64,000 nt of DNA from Mesonia maritima (GTDB taxonomy: Bacteria > Bacteroidota > Bacteroidia > Flavobacteriales > Flavobacteriaceae): NCBI RefSeq assembly GCF_042433895.1, contig NZ_JBHLUA010000002.1, positions 62,001 through 126,000 on the forward strand. Direction: 5' to 3'. The translations under genes and the position numbers were made by a program. How positions within the stretch are numbered: position 1 is the first letter of the stretch; the number at the start of each line of letters is the position of its first letter. The notes beneath the pieces were generated by a model. That model was not told where the DNA came from. It saw only the letters and a list, made by a program, of their open reading frames with translations, and searched no databases. Of the stretch, positions 1 to 8,566 are shown piece by piece.

Positions 1-1
1 T

Positions 2-475
2 AATGAAGAAAGTCTGATTGATTTTCCAGACTATTATGCAATTAATATTTCAAATATTTATCAAGCAGTTTCTGCTATTTTAATAGCTCCAATATTTGAA
101 GAGCTCTTTTTTAGAAAGTATATTCTTGGAAAACTATTATTAAGAAATAGCAAAATAATAGCATTGATAACTTCTTCTTTATGCTTTTCATTAATTCATA
201 TAGAAACTCCAAATAATCTATTGCCAACTTTTATATTCGGAATTATTAGCGGTTTCATATTTATTGAAACAAAGAAAATAATCTATAGTATTTTATTACA
301 TTTTTTCATGAACAGTTTTTGGTTAGCTTTATTACTCTATGGAGAAAATTATTTTAATTGGATTTACCAATTAAATTTTAATTTTATTTATTGGTCTTTG
401 CCTTTAGTTGGAATAATTTTAGGTTCATTTGGAATATATAAAATAACTACAGCCAACAATGCATATCACAAATAG
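2..475 (+). CDS. CPBP family intramembrane metalloprotease (5' end missing)
   Basis: The frame is open from base 2, so the N-terminus lies before the window. The visible 157 residues carry the CPBP (CAAX protease/bacteriocin-processing) signature: an EELFFRK motif (EExxxR, about residues 36-42 of the visible part), FSLIH (the FxxxH element) and LHFFMNSFW (HxxxN-like). Hydrophobic segments surround these motifs, as expected for a polytopic membrane protease. Its substrate cannot be told from the sequence. The stop codon runs directly into an attC-like repeat, so the gene looks like a cassette member rather than backbone. Family assignment is firm; function is open. Confidence 0.85.
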   Translation, partial: NEESLIDFPDYYAINISNIYQAVSAILIAPIFEELFFRKYILGKLLLRNSKIIALITSSLCFSLIHIETPNNLLPTFIFGIISGFIFIETKKIIYSILLHFFMNSFWLALLLYGENYFNWIYQLNFNFIYWSLPLVGIILGSFGIYKITTANNAYHK

Positions 476-690
476 TTGCGTCTTTTATAAATCAGAAAAA
501 TTGGTATATTTGATAGCCGCAAAATCTTTTGATTTACAACTCTTTTTTATTTTATAGTTGTTGGTTGTAGTCCTTCGGTAGACATTTTAAACAGAAAAGA
601 TAAAACAAAATACAAAAGTTTTGGCTTGTGGGGAGATTGAAAATTAAATCATATCTGCACGCTAATTGCTATATACAAAACCGTTATGCA
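453..690 (+). repeat. attC-like imperfect repeat, copy 1
   Basis: This gene-free stretch between the CPBP gene and the lipoprotein gene has ends that match those of the copy at 2022-2153. The left end reads CCAACAATG (453-461), compared with CACAACAATG at 2022. The right end (659-690) reads ACGC, then an AAT-containing block, TATACAA and CCGTTATGC, compared with ACGCCAAT, TATACAA and CGTTGTAGCC in copy 2. The inner part is diverged and longer. No coding frame is convincing. I infer a recombination-site-like repeat. A chance resemblance of the inner part cannot be excluded. Confidence 0.45.
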
Positions 691-717
691 TTATTTTAAA
701 AACCGAACGAAACAAGT

Positions 718-2010
718 ATGAAAACTTATTTACAACTAATTTTTCTATCAATTTTACTTTTGACTTTTGGTTGTAAAGAAAAAACAAGCGGACAAAAAAA
801 GAAGGAAAGCGAGAAACAAATTGAACAACAAAAATCGTTTGAACAACAAAAAGATGCGATAGAAGAAAAAAAGAAGAAAGTACAACCAACGCACTATGAA
901 CATAAATACGTAATTGCAAGGTCAGGTTTAAATTATAGAGATTCCCCAGATGGAAAAGTTCTGGGTAAATTTCCATTAAACACATCTTTAAGATTAGTAG
1001 AGTACACAAAAATCTCTGACACAATAAATGACGCTGGTAAATTAATTGTTGATAAATGGGTTGGAGTTCAAAACTGGATGCTTCCTGACAAAAAAATGGA
1101 TACAGTATATGTATTTAATGGCTTTTTATCAAATTCCTTTGTTCAATCAGATATTAAATTATATTACGCTTCTTCCTTCTATAAAGAAAAAGACGGAAAA
1201 ACGAGAACTGCGTTTTTAAACCTATCTCAAACTTACTTTGAAGATGCTTATAACGAAACCGGTAATAAAAATAGAAATTCAATTTTTACCGAAAGTGATT
1301 TAGAAAAAGACACAATAAGACTTAATAAAAGTCAAAGGGATAAATTTCTTAAGTATTCAGATATATCAGAATCAGATAAAGTATTTGTCTATTTAATATC
1401 AAGTGATCAAATACAAACTTACAATGTCAATGACTTGCCTGTAATAGCTTGTATGAACCCTTATGGACCTTCAAACGATTATAGAAATGATGAATTGGAT
1501 TATATGCTCGGATTTGATTTGGGGAAAAGCATTTCAAACTGGGATGAGAATTTAGTATATGTAGGTAAAGAAAATCCTTTTCAAACAGGAAAAATAAAAC
1601 CGATAATTTGGACAAAAATTGAAGATAATCAATTTCCAATCGCTAAAGATTTAAAGAACAAAATTGACTTGAGCACCTATTTTTTTGCGACAGAAAAATA
1701 TGATTATTATTTACAAAAGCCCACAGAAAATATAAGCAGTTACCATTTAGTAATTTTAGATAAAATTACTAAATCCGAAATATTAAATACAAACTATTAC
1801 GATGGGGAATCGACATACCTAACACGACTAAAAATTGCGGAAAGTGAAAATGAAAGAGACATACGCCAATCTCAATGGACTGGAGAAATAATAAAAAATA
1901 AAGCTACCGTTGTATTTGGATTCGTAGGTCATAGTTTTGGATGCCCATCAATCACAATTTTAGATGAAACAGAACCAGAAATACAAATACTTTGTGATAA
2001 CAGACACTAA
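718..2010 (+). CDS. SH3-like domain lipoprotein of unknown function
   Basis: This 430-residue protein starts with a lipoprotein signal peptide ending in LLTFGC (Cys19), so it is probably anchored in the inner or outer membrane. A lysine/glutamine/glutamate-rich linker (about residues 20-58) looks like a coiled or disordered spacer. About residues 65-100 (IARSGLNYRDSPDGKVLGKF) resemble a bacterial SH3 domain of the SH3_3 type. The rest, about 330 residues, I do not recognise. The gene lies alone between two attC-like repeats in the same orientation, which suggests a mobile cassette cargo gene. The ATG at 718 is supported by the signal peptide starting right there. Confidence 0.75.
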   Translation: MKTYLQLIFLSILLLTFGCKEKTSGQKKKESEKQIEQQKSFEQQKDAIEEKKKKVQPTHYEHKYVIARSGLNYRDSPDGKVLGKFPLNTSLRLVEYTKISDTINDAGKLIVDKWVGVQNWMLPDKKMDTVYVFNGFLSNSFVQSDIKLYYASSFYKEKDGKTRTAFLNLSQTYFEDAYNETGNKNRNSIFTESDLEKDTIRLNKSQRDKFLKYSDISESDKVFVYLISSDQIQTYNVNDLPVIACMNPYGPSNDYRNDELDYMLGFDLGKSISNWDENLVYVGKENPFQTGKIKPIIWTKIEDNQFPIAKDLKNKIDLSTYFFATEKYDYYLQKPTENISSYHLVILDKITKSEILNTNYYDGESTYLTRLKIAESENERDIRQSQWTGEIIKNKATVVFGFVGHSFGCPSITILDETEPEIQILCDNRH

Positions 2011-2021
2011 AAAAACGAACG

Positions 2022-2153
2022 CACAACAATGACTACAAGTAATTGCTTATTCTCGCCTACTTCTGAAAATCCTCGCGGATTTTCTATTCCGCTTTTGTTT
2101 GCTAAATTAGGTACTTAAATACGCCAATAATCATATACAATCACGTTGTAGCC
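2022..2153 (+). repeat. attC-like imperfect palindromic repeat, copy 2
   Basis: The element begins with GCACAAC followed by GACTACAA and ends with TTGTAGCC, so the outer arms are imperfect inverted repeats (GACTACAA against TTGTAGCC). Inside is a perfect 8-bp stem, GAAAATCC at 2065-2072 and GGATTTTC at 2077-2084, with a 4-base loop. A length of about 130 bases and nested inverted arms are what integron attC sites show. The arms are only loosely like the classical GTTRRRY core, so the name is a structural analogy. Confidence 0.5.
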
Positions 2154-2584
2154 AATACAGATACTCCAATTTTAAATTTAATGAACCAAATTCTGAATAA
2201 AATAATTGAAGATTTCATTTTGAAAAAGAATCTGATTTATATGAAAAAATTCGTGTAAATCCATTTAAAAGGATTCTACCAATGGGTAGTTTTTGGATTA
2301 ACTTATTCAATCAGGTTTACAATAAAAATTTCCATATAATCGTAGTGACGCCCTATGAGCAGTGTGGACTAAATAGGAAGTTCTAGGAAGCGTCCCCATA
2401 GGTAAATATCTCTGAAAGTACGAAATACCGGTTTATAAAACCGAAAGTAATAACCGAAAAAGGGCTCATTAATTAGGAACTCAAAAAAATAAGCGTACTA
2501 GAGAAAATGGGCACCGTTAATACTCACCTTTGTATTCATTACTCTAAAAATTAGGAAAACGTCCCTTTTAAATTAAACCTGTCT
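2154..2584. other. gene-free stretch after cassette repeat
   Basis: No convincing gene is visible between the repeat and the 3' end of bshA. An open frame at 2210-2386 has no plausible start and no recognisable family. Codon-like stretches suggest it could be the decayed remnant of a former cassette gene. No tRNA, terminator with a T-tract or insertion sequence end was seen. Confidence 0.5.
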
Positions 2585-3712
2585 TCAAGATTTTTGTAGT
2601 GCTTTTGCATACACTTCTTCATAAAGGGGTACAATCGTCTCAATATCAAATTTTGAAGCCATTTTTTTTGCGTTTTCCTTAAACTTTTTCAATTCAACAT
2701 CTTCAGTTAGAATTTCTAAGGCGTAATGCGCCATTTTTTCAGTATCTCCTACGTCTGCTAAAAATCCTGAAAAACCGTGCTTATTTACTTCCGGTAAACC
2801 TCCAGTATTTGTAGAAATTACAGGAACTCCATTCACCATTGCTTCCAAAGCGGCCAAACCGAAACTTTCGTTTTCAGATGGGAGTAGAAATAAATCTGAA
2901 AAACATAAAATTTTATTGACTTCATTGCTTTCTCCCATAAAAATAACTTTTTCGAAAACGCCTAATTCTCTTGCTAAATTTTTCGCGTTTTCAATTTCGG
3001 GTCCTTCACCAACCATAATAAGTTTGGCTTTCAATTTTTCAGTTACTTTTTGAAAAATCCGAATTACATCGTCAACTCGTTTTACTTTCCGAAAATTACT
3101 AACATGCGTAATTATTCTTTCATCTTCTTCAGCCATAATTCCGCGTTGACAATCTTCAAAAGTTGTTTTTCTTTTCGATGAATCGATAAAATTATGGACT
3201 ACTTGAATTTCAGTTTTAACATCAAAATATTTTAAGGTATCGTCTTTTAAGCTTTGCGAAACTGAAGTGACCACATCACTTTTATTTATACTAAAGGTTA
3301 CGGCGGGTTTATAAAAAGGATGATTCCCAACCAAGGTAATATCAGTCCCGTGTAACGTTGTTACCATAGGAATATGAATTCCTTCTTCCTTTAGCATTTT
3401 CTTTGCCATATAACCTGCGTACGCGTGCGGAATTGCATAATGTACGTGCAAAACATCTAATTGATGAAGCTTAACCATATCTACTAATTTACTTGATAAA
3501 GCGAGTTCATAAGGTTGATAATGAAAAAGTGGATATTCGGGAACGTTTACTTGATGATAATGAATGTGATTAGAAAGGTATTCTAAACGAACCGGTTGTT
3601 TATAGGTAATAAAATGTATTTCGTGTCCTCTTTTTGAAAGTGCCATTCCTAATTCTGTAGCCACAACTCCGCTTCCACCAAAAGTAGGATAGCAAACAAT
3701 ACCTATTTTCAT
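2585..3712 (-). CDS. bshA: N-acetyl-alpha-D-glucosaminyl L-malate synthase BshA
   Basis: This 375-residue GT4 glycosyltransferase catalyses the first step of bacillithiol synthesis, joining GlcNAc from UDP-GlcNAc to L-malate. It opens with MKIGIVCYPTFGGSGVVATE, the typical BshA start with the Gly-rich nucleotide-sugar site. Near the C-terminus is the retaining-GT EX7E motif (E-SFGLAAL-E, about residues 281-289) followed by GVPVISTNTGGLPE. The length matches the family. It is transcribed alone, 100 bases upstream (in gene order) of the GH3 fusion gene, with a promoter-like box in that gap. It should act in the cytosol. Confidence is high from the N-terminal signature. Confidence 0.93.
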   Translation of the reverse strand: MKIGIVCYPTFGGSGVVATELGMALSKRGHEIHFITYKQPVRLEYLSNHIHYHQVNVPEYPLFHYQPYELALSSKLVDMVKLHQLDVLHVHYAIPHAYAGYMAKKMLKEEGIHIPMVTTLHGTDITLVGNHPFYKPAVTFSINKSDVVTSVSQSLKDDTLKYFDVKTEIQVVHNFIDSSKRKTTFEDCQRGIMAEEDERIITHVSNFRKVKRVDDVIRIFQKVTEKLKAKLIMVGEGPEIENAKNLARELGVFEKVIFMGESNEVNKILCFSDLFLLPSENESFGLAALEAMVNGVPVISTNTGGLPEVNKHGFSGFLADVGDTEKMAHYALEILTEDVELKKFKENAKKMASKFDIETIVPLYEEVYAKALQKS

Positions 3713-3755
3713 TCGTTAGTTAATTTTATTACCAATAGAAATTTTTAATATAGCT

Positions 3756-3763
3756 CAAAAATA
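3756..3763 (-). promoter_or_regulatory. Bacteroidota -7 box candidate for bshA
   Basis: On the minus strand this reads TATTTTTG, an exact fit to the TAnnTTTG -7 consensus of Bacteroidota sigma factor promoters. It lies 44 bases before the bshA start. The -33 element is weak (TTTC, 17 bases upstream). The call rests on the box only. Confidence 0.35.
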
Positions 3764-3811
3764 AGCCTTTCCGAGGAAGTGAAAGAAGAAATAAACGAAG
3801 TTTAACGTTAA

Positions 3812-6727
3812 TTAAAATGAAATGGCTTCGTAAATTAAACGCTGAATTTTTGTTCTAATATCTTCAGAAATGAGTTTTCTATTGGAAGCATCGGGGAAAG
3901 TTCTATTAGAGAGGAAAATATAGACAATTTCTTCTTCAGGATCTGCCCAAGCGTACGTTCCTGTAAAACCGGTATGCCCAAAACTTGTCATGGATACGCA
4001 ACCACAAGTTGGACCAACTTGATGTAATTGTGGTTTATCGAAACCTATTCCGCGGCGAACATCTTCATCGCAATAGTAACACGTATTAAAAGCATCGATG
4101 GTTTCTTGTTTAAAGAAACGCTTTCCGCCGTAAAAACCACCGTTTAAATACATCTGCATAATTTTAGCGACATCGTTTGCATTGCTAAATAGTCCCGCGT
4201 GACCTCCTACTCCACCAAACATTGCAGCGCCTTGATCATGAACATACCCTTGAATTCGCTGTTCACGCCAATAATCATCTTCTTCCGTAGGGATTATTTC
4301 ATCTTTTTCAAATCTATTTAGCGGCAAATAACCGGTTCTATTTGCACCCAACGCTTCATAAAAATGCTCTTCGGTAAGTGCTGCTAAAGAAGAAGTATAA
4401 TGATGTTCTAAATATTTTTTCATTAAATAATACGGCAAATCGCTGTATTTGTATTCTTTTTTTCGAAGCAAATCACTTTCTATAATTTCTTGATAAACCG
4501 AATCTTTTAAATCGCCACGCATATAAAAATCTTCAGCAACTTTAGTGTTGAAAATTAAATTTTCTTGATTTCTGAAATAAATAGAGGAAGCTTTATTTGT
4601 TTTCTTGTCTAGCGTTCCTATATAAAAGGGAATCCATGGTTTTAAGCGTGCATAATGACTTAGCATTTCTTTAAGCGTAATATTCGCCTTATTTGAATTT
4701 TTTGTTTCGGGTAAAATTTCTTTCAGTTTCGTATCAACATCTATTTCTCCTTCTTCTTGTAATTCCATTAATAAAGGAAGCGTAGCTAAAATTTTTGTCA
4801 GCGAAGCTAAATCATACACATCGTCATGATTTACGGGAATTTCTTTATCATAGGTATGGTAACCGAAATTTTTACGATAAATTACTTTTCCTTTTCTCGC
4901 GATTAGCATTTGTAAACCCGGTGTCATTTCTTTATCAACCGCTAATTGTGCAATAGAATCAATTTTAGAAAGTTTAGCTGAATTCATTCCGACACTTTCA
5001 GGAATTCCATAAGACAAGCGTTTTAACGCAGCGGTTTTAAATTGGGTTCCCGCAGGAAAATTTTTGTGGATACTTACCGGTAATTTCCCTTTTGCTTCGA
5101 TTGCTCCAAAAATTGCTTGTGCGGTTTTTTGTTGCGCGATTTCACTATTTTGATAGCCTAAAATTATCCCGTCGATATTGGTAAAACTATTGATGTCGAG
5201 TAAAGCGTAAGGTCTAGCGAAAACACTTAAAATCAGTTTGTTTTTACGCGCGATTTCGTGAAGCCAAACCAATTCTTGATCGGTGAACTTATAATCTTTC
5301 CAAGGGCTTTCATTAGATTTATGGAAACCCGCAATTACAATATCGTATTCATTTAACTTTGTTAGCAATTCATCGAGATGAGCTGCTTCTATTTTATCGA
5401 TTTTGGTATAGGCTTTTAGTTGCTTTAAAAAAGCATCTCCGTTATCATCGCCCATTGAAACATAAGCGATTTTTGAATTTTGAAGGTCTTCTATCGGTAA
5501 AATACCACGATTGTTTTTTATAACCGTCACGGCTTTTTCCATGACTTCACTATAAATTAAATCATTTCTGATAGAATTTAAATCGTTTATTAAATAGGTT
5601 GTATCTATTGCTTTGTAATTGTTCAAGCCAACTTTATATTTCGCGGCAAGAATTTTTTTAACTGAATGTTGCAATCTATTTTCTGTAATGACGCTATCTT
5701 GATAGGCTTTTATGAGAATATCTGTGGCTTTAGGAACATCTTCAGGAATTAAAAGAATATCATTTCCCGCCAGAAATGCTTCTAAATCTACACGCCCGGG
5801 TTCATCATAATTGGCGATGCCTTTCATATTTAAAGCATCCGTAAAAATTAAGCCTTTGTAATTATATTTTTCTTTTAATAAATCGGTAATTATGGGTTTT
5901 GAAATGGAAGAAGGATAATTTAAGCGATTATCTAAGGCAGGGACATTTAAATGACCTACCATAATACTGGAAACCCCTGCATCTATAAGTTCTCTAAACG
6001 GATAAAGTTCTGTTTTTCGTAAACGATGGATGCTAAAATCTAAGGTCGGTAAAGCTTTATGCGAATCGGTATCGGTATCGCCGTGACCGGGAAAATGTTT
6101 CGCACTCGATAAAACTCCTTCGCTATGCATTCCTTGCATAAAAGCAATAGCTTTTTCGGTGACTTCTTCTCTATTCTCCCCAAAAGAGCGATTACCAATA
6201 ATAGGGTTTTCTGGGTTTACGTTAATATCGGCAACGGGAGCAAAATTAATATGAACGCCTAAGCGTTTGCAGTGTTTGGCGATTTGAGCGCCTACTTGTT
6301 CTATTAACAAATTATCTTCCACAGCGCCTAAGGTCATATTCCAAGGAAAAGCGTAGGTAGAATCTAACCGCATGGCTAAACCCCATTCGGCATCCATTCC
6401 TATTAATAAAGGAATTTTCGCGGCTTCTTGGTATTCGTTGGTAAGTTTTGCCTGCTGAATTGGTCCGCCTTTTGAAAAAATAATTCCGCCGATATGATAT
6501 TCTTCAACTAAGGCTTTAATTTTATCGGTTTCAGCTTTACTTTTATTTGAAAAGATATCGACCATAAAAAGTTGACCGATTTTTTCTTCCGTAGAAAGAG
6601 AATTATACAAACTATCCACCCAAATTTCTTGCATTAAGAAATCTTCGGTTGCTAAGGGATTTTTTTCTTGACTACTGACAAAAAAATAACTTAAAAGGAA
6701 AAAAAGTAAACTGATTTTTTTATTCAT
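3812..6727 (-). CDS. glycoside hydrolase family 3 (NagZ-like) fused to serine beta-lactamase-type hydrolase
   Basis: This 971-residue exported protein has a signal peptide (residues 1-19, ending SSQ) and two enzymes in one chain. The first half is a GH3 beta-N-acetylhexosaminidase-like domain with the NagZ-type KHFPGHGDT-DTDSH loop (about 209-222) and a nucleophile region FTDALNMKG (Asp about 296). A GH3 C-terminal-like linker follows, to about residue 575. The second half is a penicillin-binding/beta-lactamase fold with SLTK (about 638-641), YSDL and HTGFTG (about 916). By family knowledge GH3 cleaves GlcNAc-muropeptides, and the serine hydrolase may act on peptide or ester bonds, so periplasmic wall turnover is likely. 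Such fusions are seen in Bacteroidota. Substrates are inferred. Confidence 0.88.
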   Translation of the reverse strand: MNKKISLLFFLLSYFFVSSQEKNPLATEDFLMQEIWVDSLYNSLSTEEKIGQLFMVDIFSNKSKAETDKIKALVEEYHIGGIIFSKGGPIQQAKLTNEYQEAAKIPLLIGMDAEWGLAMRLDSTYAFPWNMTLGAVEDNLLIEQVGAQIAKHCKRLGVHINFAPVADINVNPENPIIGNRSFGENREEVTEKAIAFMQGMHSEGVLSSAKHFPGHGDTDTDSHKALPTLDFSIHRLRKTELYPFRELIDAGVSSIMVGHLNVPALDNRLNYPSSISKPIITDLLKEKYNYKGLIFTDALNMKGIANYDEPGRVDLEAFLAGNDILLIPEDVPKATDILIKAYQDSVITENRLQHSVKKILAAKYKVGLNNYKAIDTTYLINDLNSIRNDLIYSEVMEKAVTVIKNNRGILPIEDLQNSKIAYVSMGDDNGDAFLKQLKAYTKIDKIEAAHLDELLTKLNEYDIVIAGFHKSNESPWKDYKFTDQELVWLHEIARKNKLILSVFARPYALLDINSFTNIDGIILGYQNSEIAQQKTAQAIFGAIEAKGKLPVSIHKNFPAGTQFKTAALKRLSYGIPESVGMNSAKLSKIDSIAQLAVDKEMTPGLQMLIARKGKVIYRKNFGYHTYDKEIPVNHDDVYDLASLTKILATLPLLMELQEEGEIDVDTKLKEILPETKNSNKANITLKEMLSHYARLKPWIPFYIGTLDKKTNKASSIYFRNQENLIFNTKVAEDFYMRGDLKDSVYQEIIESDLLRKKEYKYSDLPYYLMKKYLEHHYTSSLAALTEEHFYEALGANRTGYLPLNRFEKDEIIPTEEDDYWREQRIQGYVHDQGAAMFGGVGGHAGLFSNANDVAKIMQMYLNGGFYGGKRFFKQETIDAFNTCYYCDEDVRRGIGFDKPQLHQVGPTCGCVSMTSFGHTGFTGTYAWADPEEEIVYIFLSNRTFPDASNRKLISEDIRTKIQRLIYEAISF

Positions 6728-6793
6728 AAACTAACCGCTTTATCGATATGATAACGAATCAAGAATAGCACCAATTATTAAGTTAAAGGAATT

Positions 6794-7276
6794 TTATAGG
6801 AAGCGATTATGCCAACTTTCTGCTAAAGGAATTTCCCAATCTGATTCGAATTCCTCTTTTGTGTTTACTAAATTATTGAAAACAATAGTTTTAGGAGAAA
6901 CCGAGCGATTTTTCACTAATTTTTTGAAGTCGATTAAAGGTTTATAAGCAATAAATTCACCTTGCTTAAAAGTAACATTCATTTTATCGAGTAAATCTAT
7001 ATTATATTCTTTCTCTAAGGATTGAATAAAATGAACGGACGCATCGATTGAACAACCGCTTGCAGCATTTACTTCTTGATCTAAACCAATAATAATAAAT
7101 CGATTATAAGGAAAAGTTACCCCGGCTTTTAAATTGGCGCCGTGTGCTGTCCATTTTTCGAGAAATTGGTCAACTTCCGGTTTTAGCTTAGTTAATTCTT
7201 CTTCGGTAAAAGGGCGATTGGATTGATAAATCCATATTCTGGCTTCATCGGGTAAACTGTCAAAAGGAACGAGCAT
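6794..7276 (-). CDS. conserved Bacteroidota protein of unknown function (often named ABC transporter ATPase)
   Basis: This is a 160-residue soluble protein starting MLVPFDSLPDEARIWIYQSN. From memory, homologues across Flavobacteriia are labelled ABC transporter ATPase, but no Walker A or B motif or ABC signature is visible, so that name is not supported by the sequence. A single Cys lies in the motif AASGCSIDASV, about residues 72-82. It is encoded between the GH3 fusion and the Fe-S protein gene in the same direction and may be co-transcribed with the downstream genes. No signal peptide or membrane segment is seen. Function is unknown. Confidence 0.75.
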   Translation of the reverse strand: MLVPFDSLPDEARIWIYQSNRPFTEEELTKLKPEVDQFLEKWTAHGANLKAGVTFPYNRFIIIGLDQEVNAASGCSIDASVHFIQSLEKEYNIDLLDKMNVTFKQGEFIAYKPLIDFKKLVKNRSVSPKTIVFNNLVNTKEEFESDWEIPLAESWHNRFL

Positions 7277-7309
7277 ATAAATTTAGGGCTTCTGGAGTTA
7301 GAAAATTAA

Positions 7310-8107
7310 TTAAAGTTCATCTGCTTCGGCAATCATTTCGGCTACATCTTTCACCTCAATTTTTCCTTCTTTATCTTTTCCTTTCACACCGTCGGTCATC
7401 ATGGTATTGCAAAAAGGACAACCTGCGGCAATAACTTCTGGATTGGTTTCGATAGCTTGCTCGGTACGTTCTATATTTACGTCTTTATTTCCCGGTTCGG
7501 GCTCTTTAAACATTTGTCCGCCACCGGCACCACAACAAAGGCCGTTTTTTTTGCACTTGCGCATTTCAACAAGTTCCACTTCTAATTTTCGCAATAAATC
7601 ACGCGGAGCTTCATATTCGTTATTGGCTCTTCCCAAATAACAAGGATCGTGGAATGTAATTCGTTTTCCTTTAAATTTTCCACCCTCAACTTTTAGTTTT
7701 CCTTCTTCTAAAAGGGATTTCAAAAATTGTGTATGGTGAAGAACTTCATAATTCCCACCTAATTCTGGATATTCGTTTTTTATGGTGTTGAAACAATGCG
7801 GACACGCGGTTACTATTTTTTCAATTTCATAACCGTTTAAAACTTCAATATTGGTCACGGCTTGCATTTGAAATAAAAATTCGTTTCCAGAACGTTTTGC
7901 CGGATCTCCCGTACAACTTTCTTCGGTTCCTAAAACGGCGAAATCTACTCCGGCTTTCGTAAGTAATTTTACAAAAGCTTTGGTAATTTTTTTGGCTCTA
8001 TCATCAAAACTTCCGGCGCAACCTACCCAAAACAACACTTCGGGTTTTTTGCCTTCTGCCATGTATTCTGCCATTGTTGGAACTTTTATTGCTTCTGCTT
8101 CAGCCAT
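7310..8107 (-). CDS. HdrB-like (Fe-S)-binding protein with CCG domains
   Basis: This 265-residue protein has two cysteine-rich (CCG) regions: CPHCFNTIKNEYPELGG in the first half, then FHDPCYLGR and the CCGAGGGQMF motif in the second, followed by GCPFCNTMM. These are the marks of heterodisulfide reductase subunit B and of GlpC/LldE-type proteins, which bind a non-cubane or [4Fe-4S] cluster and pass electrons. It is cytoplasmic. It is encoded after a HAD gene and the membrane 4Fe-4S protein at 8567, so the two Fe-S proteins probably form one membrane-attached redox complex. The electron donor and acceptor are not evident. Confidence 0.85.
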   Translation of the reverse strand: MAEAEAIKVPTMAEYMAEGKKPEVLFWVGCAGSFDDRAKKITKAFVKLLTKAGVDFAVLGTEESCTGDPAKRSGNEFLFQMQAVTNIEVLNGYEIEKIVTACPHCFNTIKNEYPELGGNYEVLHHTQFLKSLLEEGKLKVEGGKFKGKRITFHDPCYLGRANNEYEAPRDLLRKLEVELVEMRKCKKNGLCCGAGGGQMFKEPEPGNKDVNIERTEQAIETNPEVIAAGCPFCNTMMTDGVKGKDKEGKIEVKDVAEMIAEADEL

Positions 8108-8120
8108 ATATTTTTATGCT

Positions 8121-8561
8121 TTATTCGTCTTTAAAGACTTGTATTTTATATTCTTTTTCAATTAAATCGGTAAATTTCCCTTTATAGCGGGTTGCTTTTA
8201 CCATATGATTATCTATCCAATGATAATTTCCACCTCTGGGTTTTCCCATTAATAAGGTGTGGTACTTAAAGTTATGCTTTTCTAACCAATTTTCGGTTAC
8301 GTCCCGATGTTCTTCTGTTCTTGAAGTAAAAAAACAAATTTGGTGACCTTCTTCATACCATTTGTTTACGGTTTGCAAAGCATCCAGATAAGGTTCGCAG
8401 GTTTCCATTCGTTCGGGTTCTTCATTAGGAATATCATCGGTTATTGTACCATCAATATCAATTAAAAAATTTTTTATTTCAGCGGAAAGTATAGGACTAA
8501 CGTGAGAGCCATCTTTCGATTTCTTCTTTGTTAAATTAAGTTTACAAGCCCTTTTTTCCAT
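8121..8561 (-). CDS. HAD-like phosphatase domain protein
   Basis: In this 146-residue protein the motif NFLIDIDGTITDDIPNEEP is HAD motif I (DxDGT, about residues 34-38), and CFFTSRTEEHRDVTENWL provides motif II (Ser/Thr). A late acidic motif, YHWIDNHMVKATRYKG, could serve as the third. The family is small HAD/LNS2-like phosphatases, and some Bacteroidota homologues are misnamed phosphoheptose isomerase. It lies between the two Fe-S protein genes with 5-13 base gaps, which implies one transcript. The substrate is unknown. The first ~30 residues are basic and not part of the core, so the start could be slightly internal, though no other ATG precedes motif I. Confidence 0.75.
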   Translation of the reverse strand: MEKRACKLNLTKKKSKDGSHVSPILSAEIKNFLIDIDGTITDDIPNEEPERMETCEPYLDALQTVNKWYEEGHQICFFTSRTEEHRDVTENWLEKHNFKYHTLLMGKPRGGNYHWIDNHMVKATRYKGKFTDLIEKEYKIQVFKDE

Positions 8562-8566
8562 TTAAA

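Noticed and set aside
662..1024. Minus-strand 120-residue frame overlapping the lipoprotein gene start
   Set aside because: It is antisense to a gene with a clear lipoprotein signal and has no family likeness.
2210..2386. 58-codon open frame after the cassette repeat
   Set aside because: It has no plausible start codon, no recognised family and stops on both sides; at best a decayed fragment.
6794..7276. ABC transporter ATPase function for the 160-residue protein
   Set aside because: No Walker A, Walker B or signature motif is present, so the inherited family name is not supported by the sequence.
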